Origin: Rummeliibacillus stabekisii
GTDB lineage: Bacteria; Bacillota; Bacilli; Bacillales_A; Planococcaceae
Direction: 5' to 3'
Assembly (NCBI RefSeq): GCF_007988965.1
Contig: NZ_BJVD01000002.1
Coordinates: forward strand, 62,001-126,000
Length of the DNA: 64,000 nt
Part shown: in pieces, positions 44,649-53,956 of the stretch
How positions within the stretch are numbered: the stretch's first letter is position 1
Layout: each line of letters starts with the position of its first letter
Made by a program: the position numbers and the translations under genes
Notes under the pieces: generated by a model
Told to the model about the DNA's origin: nothing
Databases searched by the model: none
Seen by the model: the letters and a program-made list of their open reading frames with translations, nothing else

Positions 44649-46079
44649 ATGGATTTAATTGTCATACTGTTGGCGCTTGGTTTATTAATGTTTGTTGCTT
44701 ACCGTGGATTTTCAGTTATTTTATTCGCGCCTATTTGTGCACTTTTTGCTGTTTTATTAACAGAGCCTAGCTATGTATTACCTTTCTTCTCTGGCGTTTT
44801 CATGGAGAAAATGGTCGGTTTTATAAAATCTTATTTTCCTGTCTTCTTACTTGGAGCTATTTTCGGCAAGGTTGTGGAAATGTCTGGCCTTGCAGAATCT
44901 ATTGCCAAAACGATTGTTAAATTAATCGGTGCCAAAAGAGCGATTCTTACCATCGTTTTATTAGGAGCTATTTTGACATATAGCGGCGTTAGCTTATTTG
45001 TAGTTGTTTTTGCTGTTTATCCATTTGCAGCACAGCTGTTTAGAGAAGCAAATATTCCGAAACGCCTCATTCCCGGCACCATCGCATTGGGGGCATTTTC
45101 TTTCACGATGGATGCAATACCTGGTACCCCGCAAATCCAAAACGTTATTCCGATTTCTTTCTTTAAAACGGATATTTATGCTGCACCTACGTTAGGAATT
45201 CTTGGCGGACTATTTGTATTAATTTTTGGATTGCTTTATTTAGAATCCCGCAGGAAAAAAGCAGCCAAAGCTGGAGAAGGCTATTATGGCTTCGAAACAG
45301 AAACGGCTGCTACTCTTGAAACGATGAAGGAAGAGCCTGCTATCAAATTTACGGCAAATCAATCTGTACTCCGTCAAATCTTTGCCTTTGTACCTCTAAT
45401 CCTTGTCGGCGTAATGAATAAAATTTTCGTCACTTATATTCCGAAATGGTATCCAAACGGCTTCGACTTTTCAAAAATCGGGCTAGATTCATTTGGTGTA
45501 GTTGATACTTCAGCAGTTGCGGCTATCTGGGCTGTAGAGATGGCACTTGTTGTTGGGATCTTTGCCACCATTCTATATGACTGGAATCGAGTAAAAGTAA
45601 ACTTTAAAGAAGGCTTAAATGCAAGTATCAGCGGGTCTTTACTCGCGACCATGAATACTGGTGCAGAATACGGATTTGGTGGAATTATAGCTGCTCTTCC
45701 AGGATTCTCAGCTATTAGCGGAGGGATTTCTCATACCTTCACGAATCCGCTCGTAAATGGTGCGGTAACAACCTCCACACTTGCTGGTATCACTGGCTCA
45801 GCATCTGGCGGTATGGGGATTGCTTTAAGTGCCATGGCAGATAAATATAATCAGATGATCGAAGCCGCCAATATTCCGCCTGAAGTGATGCACCGCGTTG
45901 TCGCTATGGCATCTGGCGGCATGGATACACTGCCTCACAATGGTGCAGTCATTACTCTCCTTGCCGTTACAGGTTTAACGCATCGCCAAGCTTACAAAGA
46001 TATATTTGCTGTAACAATCATTAAAACAATTGCCGTTTTCTTCATCATTGCGCTTTATTCTTTAACAGGTATTGTATAA
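44649..46079 (+). CDS. GntP-family permease (3-hydroxybutyrate/gluconate type)
   Basis: 476 residues, about 12 membrane segments, starting MDLIVILLALGLLMFVAYRG. The ATG at 44649 has AAGGGGG 6-8 nt upstream; a longer frame from 44598 places its ATG right on a GGAGG and is less likely. Residues such as GAFSFTMDAIPGTPQIQNVIP and MASGGMDTLPHNGAVITLL fit the GntP group. It corresponds in order to B. subtilis yxjC, upstream of scoA-scoB-yxjF, so 3-hydroxybutyrate or acetoacetate is the probable substrate. Confidence 0.9.
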   Translation: MDLIVILLALGLLMFVAYRGFSVILFAPICALFAVLLTEPSYVLPFFSGVFMEKMVGFIKSYFPVFLLGAIFGKVVEMSGLAESIAKTIVKLIGAKRAILTIVLLGAILTYSGVSLFVVVFAVYPFAAQLFREANIPKRLIPGTIALGAFSFTMDAIPGTPQIQNVIPISFFKTDIYAAPTLGILGGLFVLIFGLLYLESRRKKAAKAGEGYYGFETETAATLETMKEEPAIKFTANQSVLRQIFAFVPLILVGVMNKIFVTYIPKWYPNGFDFSKIGLDSFGVVDTSAVAAIWAVEMALVVGIFATILYDWNRVKVNFKEGLNASISGSLLATMNTGAEYGFGGIIAALPGFSAISGGISHTFTNPLVNGAVTTSTLAGITGSASGGMGIALSAMADKYNQMIEAANIPPEVMHRVVAMASGGMDTLPHNGAVITLLAVTGLTHRQAYKDIFAVTIIKTIAVFFIIALYSLTGIV

Positions 46080-46088
46080 ATCTTTTGG

Positions 46089-46121
46089 AAGGTTACTAGT
46101 TTCTATTATGCTAGTAACCTT
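46089..46121 (+). promoter_or_regulatory. Intercistronic hairpin after the permease gene
   Basis: AAGGTTACTAG and CTAGTAACCTT form a perfect 11-bp stem with an 11-nt loop, without a T-run. Probably a processing or partial attenuation element between the permease and CoA-transferase genes. Confidence 0.6.
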
Positions 46122-46144
46122 CATTTGAAAGGGAGACTTCTAAA

Positions 46145-46861
46145 ATGAGTAAAATCAATGAAAGCTTTGAATCAGCCATTCAAGAGATACAAGATGGTGC
46201 AACCATTATTGTAGGGGGCTTCGGCTTATCCGGCATTCCAGAAAAGTCAATCCTCGCGCTTCGAGATAAAGGTGTAAAAGACTTAACCATTATCAGTAAT
46301 AATTGTGGCGTGGATGATTGGGGACTTGGCCTATTGTTAGCAAATAAACAAATCAAGAAAATGATTTCCTCTTATGTTGGGGAAAACAAGATCTTTGAAC
46401 AGCAATTTTTAAGTGGTGAGCTAGAGGTAGAACTTGTTCCTCAGGGTACATTAGCAGAACGTATCCGAGCGGGTGGCGCTGGAATACCTGGCTTCTATAC
46501 AGCAACAGGTGTTGGCACGAAAATTGCTGAAGGTAAAGAACACAAAGAATTTGACGGAAAGATGTATATCCTTGAAAGAGGCATTACAGCTGATTTTGCT
46601 CTTGTAAAAGCATGGAAAGCAGACACTCTCGGGAATTTGGTATACCGAAAAACAGCACGCAATTTCAATCCTCTGGCTGCTATGGCCGGAAAGGTAACGA
46701 TAGCTGAAGTCGAAGAAATTGTAGAACCAGGTGAACTCCAACCGGATCAGATTCATACACCTAGCATTTTTGTACAAAGGCTCTTACAAGGCAACGGATA
46801 TGAAAAACGGATTGAACGTAAGACAGTACAAGTGGAGAAAGGAGATTTTTCATGGACGTAA
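46145..46861 (+). CDS. scoA: 3-oxoacid CoA-transferase subunit A
   Basis: Transfers CoA from succinyl-CoA (or acetyl-CoA) to acetoacetate; 238 residues. Family I CoA-transferase alpha features: [16 protein letters not shown] at the N-terminus, [16 protein letters not shown], and [15 protein letters not shown]. It overlaps the subunit B gene by 10 nt. The order permease-scoA-scoB-SDR matches B. subtilis yxjC-scoA-scoB-yxjF. Confidence 0.93.
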   Translation: MSKINESFESAIQEIQDGATIIVGGFGLSGIPEKSILALRDKGVKDLTIISNNCGVDDWGLGLLLANKQIKKMISSYVGENKIFEQQFLSGELEVELVPQGTLAERIRAGGAGIPGFYTATGVGTKIAEGKEHKEFDGKMYILERGITADFALVKAWKADTLGNLVYRKTARNFNPLAAMAGKVTIAEVEEIVEPGELQPDQIHTPSIFVQRLLQGNGYEKRIERKTVQVEKGDFSWT

Positions 46862-47502
46862 GACAAAAAATTATTCAACGTGCTGTATTAGAAATAAAAG
46901 ATGGTATGAATGTAAATTTAGGCATTGGCATACCTACTCTGCTTGCTAATGAAATTCCCCCTTCCATCAACGTGTTGCTTCAATCTGAAAACGGGCTACT
47001 AGGGATCGGTCCTTACCCTACCCCCGCTGAGGTAGATCCAGATTTAATTAATGCTGGAAAGGAAACTGTAACAGCTGTGCCCGGTGCTGCCTTTTTTGAT
47101 AGCGCAGAATCATTTGCCATGATTCGCGGTGGCCATATTGATTTGGCTATCCTTGGCGGTATGGAGGTTTCGGAAACTGGCGATCTCGCCAACTGGATGA
47201 TTCCAGGGAAGATGGTAAAAGGAATGGGCGGCGCGATGGATCTTGTGAACGGTGCAAAAAAAGTAGTCGTGGTTATGGAGCACGTCAATAAGCATGGCGA
47301 ATCAAAAGTAAAACAAATATGTACCCTTCCTTTAACAGGTAAGAATGTTGTGCATTGTTTAATTACGGATTTGGCTGTTTTTGAATTCACTTCAAGTGGA
47401 ATGGTATTAATAGAACTGGTGGATGGCGCCACCTTAGAAGAAGTACAAGAAAAAACGGAAGCTTCTTTTACCGTGAGCCCACAACTGCTTATACATCAAT
47501 AA
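46852..47502 (+). CDS. scoB: 3-oxoacid CoA-transferase subunit B
   Basis: 216 residues. The catalytic Glu is in [14 protein letters not shown], and [29 protein letters not shown] and [12 protein letters not shown] are family landmarks. The ATG lies within the end of scoA with AAAGGAG upstream. Forms the heteromer with subunit A. Confidence 0.94.
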   Translation: MDVRQKIIQRAVLEIKDGMNVNLGIGIPTLLANEIPPSINVLLQSENGLLGIGPYPTPAEVDPDLINAGKETVTAVPGAAFFDSAESFAMIRGGHIDLAILGGMEVSETGDLANWMIPGKMVKGMGGAMDLVNGAKKVVVVMEHVNKHGESKVKQICTLPLTGKNVVHCLITDLAVFEFTSSGMVLIELVDGATLEEVQEKTEASFTVSPQLLIHQ

Positions 47503-47533
47503 TAACAACTACAGAAAAACGGAGGGAACGAAC

Positions 47534-48319
47534 ATGGGAATGTTATTAGAAGGAAAAACAGCTTTGATTACGGGAGCAGCAAGCGGCATCGGCCTTGAAA
47601 TTGCGAAAGTTTTTGCCAAGGAAGGTGCAAAAGTAGCGATTTCTGATTTGAAGGAAGAAGCGACAATCGCAGTAGTCAACGAGTTAAAAGAACAAGGCTT
47701 TGAGGCGATCGCCGCTCCATGTGATGTAAGTGACGAAGAGGCATTTGCAAAAAGCATTGAAAAAACCTATCAAGCCTTTGGACGGATAGATATCTTAATT
47801 AATAACGCAGGCCTGCAGCATGTATCAAATATCGAAGACTTTCCAACAGCTAAATTCAAGCAAATGATCGATGTCATGCTTACAGCGCCGTTTGTGGGGA
47901 TCAAACATGTATTTCCTATTATGAAACAACAAGGCTTTGGCAGAGTCATTAATATGGCTTCCATCAACGGACTGATTGGTTTTGCCGGAAAAGCTGCCTA
48001 CAATAGTGCAAAGCACGGTGTCATCGGATTAACCAAAGTAGCTGCATTAGAAGGAGCAGAGCAAGGTATTACTGTCAACGCACTTTGCCCCGGTTATGTA
48101 GATACGCCATTAGTACGTAATCAACTTTCAGACCTAGCGGCAACTCGCGGTGTCGAACTGGATAAAGTGATGGAAGACGTACTCTTCCCATTCATTCCTC
48201 AAAAAAGACTGCTCACTGTAGAAGAAATCGCGGATTACGCTGTCTTCTTAGCCAGCGATAAAGCAAAGGGTGTTACCGGGCAAGCAGTGGTTCTTGATGG
48301 TGGCTATACTGTTCAATAA
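47534..48319 (+). CDS. 3-hydroxybutyrate dehydrogenase (SDR)
   Basis: 261 residues. SDR landmarks are ITGAASGIGLEIA, NNAGLQH, MASINGL and YNSAKHG. The C-terminal LDGGYTVQ and the long loop LAATRGVELDKVMEDVL fit the 3-hydroxybutyrate dehydrogenase group. It oxidises 3-hydroxybutyrate to acetoacetate with NAD, which the CoA-transferase then activates, so the operon is a full catabolic path into acetoacetyl-CoA. ATG with GGAGGGAA. Matches yxjF in order. Confidence 0.9.
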   Translation: MGMLLEGKTALITGAASGIGLEIAKVFAKEGAKVAISDLKEEATIAVVNELKEQGFEAIAAPCDVSDEEAFAKSIEKTYQAFGRIDILINNAGLQHVSNIEDFPTAKFKQMIDVMLTAPFVGIKHVFPIMKQQGFGRVINMASINGLIGFAGKAAYNSAKHGVIGLTKVAALEGAEQGITVNALCPGYVDTPLVRNQLSDLAATRGVELDKVMEDVLFPFIPQKRLLTVEEIADYAVFLASDKAKGVTGQAVVLDGGYTVQ

Positions 48320-48330
48320 GAGAGCCTATT

Positions 48331-48360
48331 ACCGCATGAAGGTACTCCCTTTCATGCGGT
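48331..48360 (+). terminator. Probable terminator after the 3-hydroxybutyrate dehydrogenase gene
   Basis: ACCGCATGAA-GG and CCTTTCATGCGGT form a stable stem, followed only by a weak T tract (TTATTACTTT). Read-through into the activator gene is possible. Confidence 0.65.
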
Positions 48361-48460
48361 TTATTACTTTATAGCACTGTATGAAGTTTTTTAAATTTTA
48401 AATATTTTAATATTCTTTTGCTATAATAGAGTTATTAGATATTAAAAAGGGAGGCAAATG

Positions 48461-49852
48461 ATGAACGGATTTCAAAATATTCCCTTTAACTGGCTTGAAA
48501 AGATTATCAATCTAGCAGCAGAGCGAATTGTTTTAGTAAATCGCCAAGGAATCATTCTCTATATTAATACTGCTTATTGCGATTTTATTGGAACCACTGT
48601 TGATTGGGCGATTGGCAGGCATATTGAAGATGTGATCGAAAATACTCGTATGCATATCGTGGCAGAGACCGGCCGTGCAGAACTGGCTGCTGTCCAATCG
48701 ATTAATGGTAGCGAAATGATCGCGAACCGTTTCCCTCTAATTATAGATGGCGAACTGGTTGGAGCCCTAGGCACGGTGATGTTCAGCAATCCAGAGGAAT
48801 GGCAGAAATATCAGCGAAAGATTCAGTCACTGGTCGATGAGCTCGCCTATTATAAAACTCGGTTCGAAAAGGAATTGAAAAGCAAATACACCTTTGATGA
48901 TTTAATCGGGAGTAGCACAGACTTCATAGCTGCAAAAAAACTGGCGGAAAGAGTAGCTGGAAGCCAATCGTCTGTTTTGCTGTTGGGTGAATCGGGCACA
49001 GGAAAGGAACTATTTGCGCATGCCATTCACTCGGGCAGCCCTCGTGCATCATTTCCTTTCGTCCCCATTAATTGCGCCTCTATTCCCGACCATTTATTGG
49101 AATCTGAGCTATTCGGCTATGAGGAAGGCACCTTTACCGGAGCTAAAAAAGGCGGCAAAAAAGGACAATTTCAAAACTCAAACCTAGGGACAATTTTTCT
49201 GGATGAAATCGGTGACATGCCCCTTTCTATGCAAAGCAAGCTACTAAGAGTTCTGCAAGAAAAAGAAGTACAGCCCATCGGTAGCCAGCAATCCATCCCA
49301 ATCGATGTTCGTGTCATCGCCGCCACACATCGGAATTTAGAAAAAATGGTGCAAGAGGGAAAGTTTCGACAAGATTTATATTACCGATTAAATGTCATTA
49401 AGATCGACATTCCCCCTCTACACAAACGGAAAGCTGATATTCCGATTATTAGTCTGCATTTATTAGAAAAGCTAGGGAAGAAATTTTACCGGGAGGATCT
49501 ATCTCTTTCACCGGAAGTAATTCAAAGGCTCCAAAGCCATATGTGGCCTGGCAATATTCGTGAACTGGAGAACGTTTTAGAACGTGCCATCAATGTACTC
49601 GACGGGAAAACCATTGAGCTATTTCACCTGCCTTTATATTTACAGGATGTAGCAGAGGATCCAAAGGACACTCCATTTGAAGGTCAGACTACTATTCCTT
49701 TAAGCCCCTTAAAAGATTCAGTCGCTCAGGCTGAAATGTCGGCGATTCGCCGCGCGTTAGCTGTAACAAAAGGAAATAAACAAGAAGCCGCCAAGTTGCT
49801 ACAAATTAGCAAAACCAGCTTCTATGACAAATGCAAACTATATAATTTATAA
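48461..49852 (+). CDS. Sigma-54-dependent activator (PAS, AAA+, Fis HTH)
   Basis: 463 residues from the second of two ATG codons, 6 nt after GGGAGG. An N-terminal PAS sensor spans about 10-120 ([20 protein letters not shown]). The AAA+ domain has Walker [12 protein letters not shown], a GTFTGA loop (GAFTGA is usual; the contact residues F-T-G-A are kept) and Walker [10 protein letters not shown] Fis-type HTH is at the C-terminus ([21 protein letters not shown]). It is the likely activator of the sigma-54 promoter at 44543 and resembles BkdR. Confidence 0.92.
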   Translation: MNGFQNIPFNWLEKIINLAAERIVLVNRQGIILYINTAYCDFIGTTVDWAIGRHIEDVIENTRMHIVAETGRAELAAVQSINGSEMIANRFPLIIDGELVGALGTVMFSNPEEWQKYQRKIQSLVDELAYYKTRFEKELKSKYTFDDLIGSSTDFIAAKKLAERVAGSQSSVLLLGESGTGKELFAHAIHSGSPRASFPFVPINCASIPDHLLESELFGYEEGTFTGAKKGGKKGQFQNSNLGTIFLDEIGDMPLSMQSKLLRVLQEKEVQPIGSQQSIPIDVRVIAATHRNLEKMVQEGKFRQDLYYRLNVIKIDIPPLHKRKADIPIISLHLLEKLGKKFYREDLSLSPEVIQRLQSHMWPGNIRELENVLERAINVLDGKTIELFHLPLYLQDVAEDPKDTPFEGQTTIPLSPLKDSVAQAEMSAIRRALAVTKGNKQEAAKLLQISKTSFYDKCKLYNL

Positions 49853-49892
49853 GGAGCAACCTACTGTGATGTTAGGATTGCTCCTTTTTTCT
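49851..49892 (+). terminator. Intrinsic terminator after the sigma-54 activator gene
   Basis: AAGGAGCAA and TTGCTCCTT form a 9-bp stem, followed by TTTTCTTT. Confidence 0.85.
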
Positions 49893-49937
49893 TTAACCGC
49901 CATCATTGTGAGCAAGCCGTAAATCCTTTAAACACAT

Positions 49938-49963
49938 AAAAAACCAGCCTATTATGACTGGTT
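49938..49963 (-). terminator. Intrinsic terminator after the AraC-GyrI gene
   Basis: AACCAG and CTGGTT form the core stem on the minus strand, followed by six T. Confidence 0.75.
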
Positions 49964-49984
49964 ATTAATCTAAATAATTGGTTT

Positions 49985-50857
49985 TTAATTCGCCTTTTGC
50001 TTCAAAGGAATCCATATCTCAGAATATAAATCCTCACTCGAAGGGTCCTCATCTGAATATACTTCTAATTCTGGGGTACCCGCGTGCTCATATGAATTTG
50101 AGGGAAACCACTCTTGAAAAATCTGCTTCCACACTCGTTGCATAGCATCTGGCATGGGTCCGTGAACCTCAAAAACTGCCCATCTAGTAGCGGGAATATC
50201 AAGTGTTTCCAAACCTTCAGGTGTTGTACCAGCATATTCTGTAGCTATCCAATAATCAAATAAATCACTTTTGCTTTCCGTTGTAGCAGCACATACACCA
50301 AGAACTCCATTAATTTTTCCATTGTTCAAGCTAAATAAAAGATCGTCCGTACCGTCTTTATTCACTTGATCCCACAGTTTAGGTATCCCTTTAAGGTTTT
50401 CATCATTTACAGTTGAAAACTCTCTTTTTATCCCTACTACCTTAAAACTTTCTCTTTCAACAATTTTATACTTCATCGGCTCTGCCCCTTTCAGACTCAC
50501 CTGGATGACCAGGCGGTTATAAGAATTAAGCATCCCTTTATTAAACCGCGCTTCTCTAGGTGTTATCCCGTGCTGCCTTCGAAATGCTTTGGTAAACGAT
50601 TCAGGAGTTTCATAACCATATTTAAAGGCAATATCAATAACTTTATTTTTCGTATTAGAGAGTTCCTGCGCAGCTAAGGTTAACCGTCTTCGTCTTATAT
50701 ACTCTCCAACGGTACTATCAGTCAAAATATTGAATGTTCGTTGAAAATGAAAAACGGATGCTTGTGCCTCTTTTGCTATATCGTCGATTGTCATTTCCTC
50801 TAACAAATGTTCTTCTATAAAGTTTATTGCCCTCTGTAAAGAATCAATCCACTCCAT
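49985..50857 (-). CDS. AraC-family regulator with GyrI-like ligand domain
   Basis: 290 residues. The AraC HTH is at about 8-108 (MTIDDIAKEAQASVFHFQRTFNILTDSTVGEYIRRRRL) and a GyrI-like effector domain at about 125-288 (YKIVERESFKVVGIKREF, then WAVFEVHGPMPDAMQRVWKQIF and ELEVY). This layout is common in regulators of drug or stress efflux. ATG with AAGGAGGTG. Its target is unknown. Confidence 0.9.
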   Translation of the reverse strand: MEWIDSLQRAINFIEEHLLEEMTIDDIAKEAQASVFHFQRTFNILTDSTVGEYIRRRRLTLAAQELSNTKNKVIDIAFKYGYETPESFTKAFRRQHGITPREARFNKGMLNSYNRLVIQVSLKGAEPMKYKIVERESFKVVGIKREFSTVNDENLKGIPKLWDQVNKDGTDDLLFSLNNGKINGVLGVCAATTESKSDLFDYWIATEYAGTTPEGLETLDIPATRWAVFEVHGPMPDAMQRVWKQIFQEWFPSNSYEHAGTPELEVYSDEDPSSEDLYSEIWIPLKQKAN

Positions 50858-51266
50858 ATCGCACCTCCTTGAATTAAGAATACTAATTTCATGGCCATAA
50901 AACTTGTCATTATCTGCTTTTATAGGACCGTTTTTTATTTATATCCAGTAGTAATTTCTTCTCCAAGTAAGAAGGGTTTTCCTTCAAATGAACAAGTTTG
51001 ACTAATAAAAAACCCAGCCTATTAAAAGACTGGGTTCTTAACTTACATACGTATTAATAATTGAAAGAATAGAAAAGTAATTAACGGGAGTAGCTTTGGC
51101 TATACCTGCGCCAGTTTTGACCTGCTTAAAGACTGCGCATTATTAACTTTATAAATTTGCTCCCCCTTATTAAACGGCCTACCAACAAGCGTAAAGTATA
51201 AAAGCATACCCTCAATACTGACTAAAGAGGAATAAAGTCTTTTAGCATTTAAATCCTTCTAAGTTT
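50858..51266. other. Intergenic stretch with a terminator and a short open frame
   Basis: A minus-strand terminator lies at 51007-51036 (AACCCAG/CTGGGTT with T6). An open frame of 35 codons runs on the minus strand from 51207 to 51100 (MLLYFTLVGRPFNKGEQIYK at its start) with only a weak ribosome site. It may be a gene remnant and is not called. Confidence 0.45.
51007..51036 (-). terminator. Intrinsic terminator
   Basis: AACCCAG and CTGGGTT, with six T on the minus strand; it could end the transcript of the 51267-51680 membrane protein after a 230-bp trailer. Confidence 0.7.
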
Positions 51267-51680
51267 TTATCTCTTTTTGAATTTCCTAAATAGCAAAATC
51301 TGAGAAAAGATGGAACCGATTATGCATTGTAAAATCGTTAAATAATATATTAATGTGGCGATTCCTGCTGATTCATAATCAGCAGGATTATCAGGCAAGC
51401 CATGTTTTAAGGTTATTCCTGTATTTAAAAAGTAAAAAAACAAACCTACAGCATTCCCTAAAATAATAAAAATTATATGCATCCACCAGAACTGAACATT
51501 TTCTTCTTCAACTTTTATTGAGTAATTAATTATAAATAAAATAAGAGGTGTTAATAAAATTAAATCAAATTCTAGACTTTTTAAGTCTGCCGAATGTGTT
51601 GCTTTAGAAAAGATAAACAAGAATAAGTGTAGAATAAATAAGGGTAATATATTAACTAAAAATAATTTTTTTATATTCAT
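51267..51680 (-). CDS. Small hypothetical membrane protein
   Basis: 137 residues with about four membrane segments (NILPLFILHLFLFIF, LILLTPLILFIINY, HIIFIILGNAVGLFFYFL, TLIYYLTILQCIIGSIF). ATG with AAAGGAT about 6 nt upstream. Family not recognised. The 940 bp that follow on its upstream side are gene-poor and decayed. Confidence 0.6.
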   Translation of the reverse strand: MNIKKLFLVNILPLFILHLFLFIFSKATHSADLKSLEFDLILLTPLILFIINYSIKVEEENVQFWWMHIIFIILGNAVGLFFYFLNTGITLKHGLPDNPADYESAGIATLIYYLTILQCIIGSIFSQILLFRKFKKR

Positions 51681-51861
51681 ATATTTTTATCCTTTCTATT
51701 TATACTTATATTTTCTATTACCAAACATAAGTGTTATAGGACCTTCTATATCATTTGGGACAACAATAGTTTTAACTCAATACTTTAAAGTGTACGTTGA
51801 CCCTTAACTTAGGAATTAGATTTTATATAACATTCTAAGTCATTTTAATGACCTTGCTTTT

Positions 51862-52053
51862 TTAATTAATTGTTTTGAATAACGATGATGTAGAAAAGTC
51901 TCCTTTAATAAGTTGCTAGTACGTTTTAATATTCGGTGTACGTTTAGTTTTTACTTCTTCAAAATACGCTAACCCTACGTATTCAGGAATAGTACTTGTA
52001 AATAAAAACGCAACTAAAAATCATGACATCTTTTTCCCTAAATTAATACTCAT
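51862..52053 (-). pseudogene. Decayed short gene with two in-frame stops
   Basis: From an ATG at 52053 one frame runs 64 codons, interrupted by TGA at codon 11 and TAG at codon 46. Between the stops the reading is protein-like: a hydrophobic export-like segment (FLVAFLFTSTIPEYVG) and then a polar part (TKRTPNIKTY, QLIKGDFSTSSLF). It may be a remnant of a small secreted protein. Family unknown. Confidence 0.4.
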
Positions 52054-52237
52054 TCGCTTTTTTCCGATTAATACTTCGAAAAAAATGTCATTCTTAAAAT
52101 ATTATAATAGAAATGCATTAATCAAGATAGATATATTTACCTATTTAAACTAAAAGTTATTTTAATTAATTAAGAATGCTACCATTTTCAGTAAACGGAT
52201 CTAATCAAAGATTATTCTAATGGACTATTTTTTAAAC

Positions 52238-52358
52238 TTATTCAGCAGCAGCTGAAACAGTTTCAATTTTAATTACCCAAAGAGAAAGCACCTTACATTA
52301 AACATAAACCAAATGTTAGTACTGAAAAAACTAACATCATAGCTTTTCCTTTATTCAT
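52238..52358 (-). pseudogene. Frameshifted small exported peptide gene (Phr-like in form)
   Basis: A good ribosome site (AAGGGGATGG) precedes an ATG at 52358. The frame encodes MNKGKAMMLVFSVLTFGLCL and then stops at codon 22. Ignoring one extra base near 52296, it continues as KVLSLWVIKIETVSAAAE and a stop, giving a 39-residue peptide with a basic start, a hydrophobic segment and a small polar tail, as in Phr/pheromone precursors. No Rap or RRNPP gene is adjacent. It could also be a chance frame. Confidence 0.4.
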
Positions 52359-52385
52359 CTTTCCATCCCCTTGAGAAATACAGAA

Positions 52386-52455
52386 AGAAAAAAACCACTT
52401 CATATACGACAATAAAAGCGTTAGGAAACGCAGTCGTAAAAAAAGTGGAGTTTTC
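52386..52455 (-). other. Nested inverted repeat upstream of the peptide remnant
   Basis: CCACTT/AAGTGG, CGAC/GTCG and an inner GCGTT-AGGA-AACGC stem are nested within 70 bp. On the minus strand the outer stem is followed by seven T, the form of a leader terminator placed 30 bp before the peptide's ribosome site. It may also serve as the edge of a decayed locus. Confidence 0.5.
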
Positions 52456-52620
52456 CCATTTATGTATAATCAGATAAAATCATGGTTAAAAATAATACCA
52501 TTAACCCCTTGCCTCTACTTACATTATAACCCAACCTAAATATTATTTATAGACTGTTTTTTCGCTCTGATCCTGCCTTATACTGTAATACGAAAGTCTA
52601 CAAATAAGGAGAGTTGCTAT

Positions 52621-53037
52621 ATGAATAACCAAACGAATACCTTAGATCCTGGGCCTTTCTTTCACGGTACGAAAGCAAATCTGAAAATTGGAGAACTGCT
52701 TGAACCATTATACTTATCCAATTATCAGGATAAAAAATCTAACTATATCTATTTTACTGCCACATTAAACGCAGCTAAATGGGGTGCTGAATTAGCCAGA
52801 ACTAATTCAAAAGAGAGAATCTATATTGTAGAACCATTAGGTGATTTTGAGAATGATCCGAACTTAACTGACAAAAGATTCCCAGGAAACCCTACACGTT
52901 CTTATAGGTCCAAATCTCCTTTGAAAATTGTAGCTGAATTAGGTTCATGGGAAAGGCATTCTGATGAAGAAATAAATCATATGATCACGTCTTTAAAAAA
53001 ATTAAGTGAAGAAGGAAAAAATGTAATATACGATTGA
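52621..53037 (+). CDS. arr: NAD+-rifampin ADP-ribosyltransferase (Arr)
   Basis: Inactivates rifamycins by ADP-ribosylation; 138 residues, the full Arr length. Recognisable segments: GPFFHGTKANLKIGELLEP, YIYFTATLNAAKWGAELA, RIYIVEPLGDFENDPNLTDKRFPGNPTRSYRS and PLKIVAELGSWERH. The His of FFHGTK and the later Tyr and Asp of GDFENDPN correspond to conserved active-site positions of the family. ATG with AAGGAGAG. It stands alone with its own terminator in a gene-poor region, consistent with acquisition, although chromosomal arr genes are common in Bacillaceae. Confidence 0.93.
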   Translation: MNNQTNTLDPGPFFHGTKANLKIGELLEPLYLSNYQDKKSNYIYFTATLNAAKWGAELARTNSKERIYIVEPLGDFENDPNLTDKRFPGNPTRSYRSKSPLKIVAELGSWERHSDEEINHMITSLKKLSEEGKNVIYD

Positions 53038-53068
53038 TTAAATAGCCTTAACTAATTTTTCATAAAAA

Positions 53069-53107
53069 AATCGTATTCAGAGGTGAACTCTTGAATACGG
53101 TTTTTTT
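53069..53107. terminator. Intrinsic terminator after arr
   Basis: ATCGTATTCA-GAG and CTC-TTGAATACGGT form a long stem with flanking A7 and T7; may act in both directions. Confidence 0.9.
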
Positions 53108-53165
53108 GTTTTGTTCTAAGCCTAGAGTACCACATACGCTTCGACAGAATGTGTTCTTCTCAACT

Positions 53166-53537
53166 TTAATTTTCTCTTTTTCCAAGCTTTAGAGCTCCCA
53201 TAATCAAAGGGATTTGTAGTGGCAGACGAAGCCATAGGATTAAAGGATTTGCTTTTTGACCTGGCTTGAATGATATTTTCTTTATTGTCATATACACATT
53301 TGCCGGAAAAACGGCCACCATAAAGAACGCTAACAATTTACTTGTAATGGCTTGACCTTTTTTCACCCAAAGCAATACAGAAAAGATAATCTCAAACACG
53401 CCTGTCACTAATACAATAGCTCGACGGAATGGGAGGATTTCCGGAACGATTCTGCGGAAACCGGGTTCATGGACGAAATGCAGGACCCCTGCTCCAAATA
53501 AAATAACCGAATAGATGGATCTAAAAAAAGTTTTCAT
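53166..53537 (-). CDS. DoxX-like small membrane protein
   Basis: 123 residues with four membrane segments. FGAGVLHFVHEPGFRRIVPEILPFRRAIVLVTGVFEI fits the DoxX/DUF family in Bacillaceae. Function unknown; relatives have been linked to thiol or respiratory stress. ATG with GAAGGGAG. Confidence 0.8.
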   Translation of the reverse strand: MKTFFRSIYSVILFGAGVLHFVHEPGFRRIVPEILPFRRAIVLVTGVFEIIFSVLLWVKKGQAITSKLLAFFMVAVFPANVYMTIKKISFKPGQKANPLILWLRLPLQIPLIMGALKLGKREN

Positions 53538-53803
53538 CTGCGTACTCCCTTCATCTTTATATTACTTCTTATTGTAACTCTTTATTACCTTACAACACCT
53601 TGTGTAAACAGAACAATTTTTATCCGTTCATAACAGTAGATAATATATCCTTTTAAGTTGTAAACTGTAAATTTTTAGTGTACAGTAAATATACAAAACA
53701 ACGAACTAAGAGTACGATTCTCAGAGTTTATTATAACTGCATTTGTTTTGATTTATCTTATCGCTTCGCGCAGAAAAATAGTATGGAAAAGAGAGAATGT
53801 TAA

Positions 53804-53911
53804 ATGCACATTAATTATTTTGATATAACTTTTACTCTGTTATTTTTCATCGCTTTATTTTTTGTTATATCCTTTATTAGACGTATGATAGCAATAAAAA
53901 AGAGCAGCTAA
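53804..53911 (+). CDS. Very small membrane protein (35 residues)
   Basis: One hydrophobic helix (FTLLFFIALFFVISFI) between a polar start (MHINYFDI) and a basic end (RRMIAIKKSS), so a single-pass protein with a positive tail. The ribosome site is weak (GAGAG). The stop lies inside the stem of the downstream terminator. It may be a real small membrane protein, but evidence is limited. Confidence 0.4.
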   Translation: MHINYFDITFTLLFFIALFFVISFIRRMIAIKKSS

Positions 53912-53924
53912 TGCTGCTCTTTTC
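53896..53924. terminator. Bidirectional terminator
   Basis: AAGAGCAGC and GCTGCTCTT form a perfect 9-bp stem with a TAAT loop and A/T flanks. Confidence 0.85.
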
Positions 53925-53956
53925 TTATTGTCTGAATCCATTCCCAGTTACATCCC

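Noticed and set aside
47013-47432. 139-codon minus-strand open frame
   Set aside because: Antisense to scoB, whose motifs are clear.
51100-51207. 35-codon minus-strand frame in the gap after the AraC-GyrI gene
   Set aside because: Protein-like composition but weak ribosome site and no recognisable form; mentioned only as a possible remnant.
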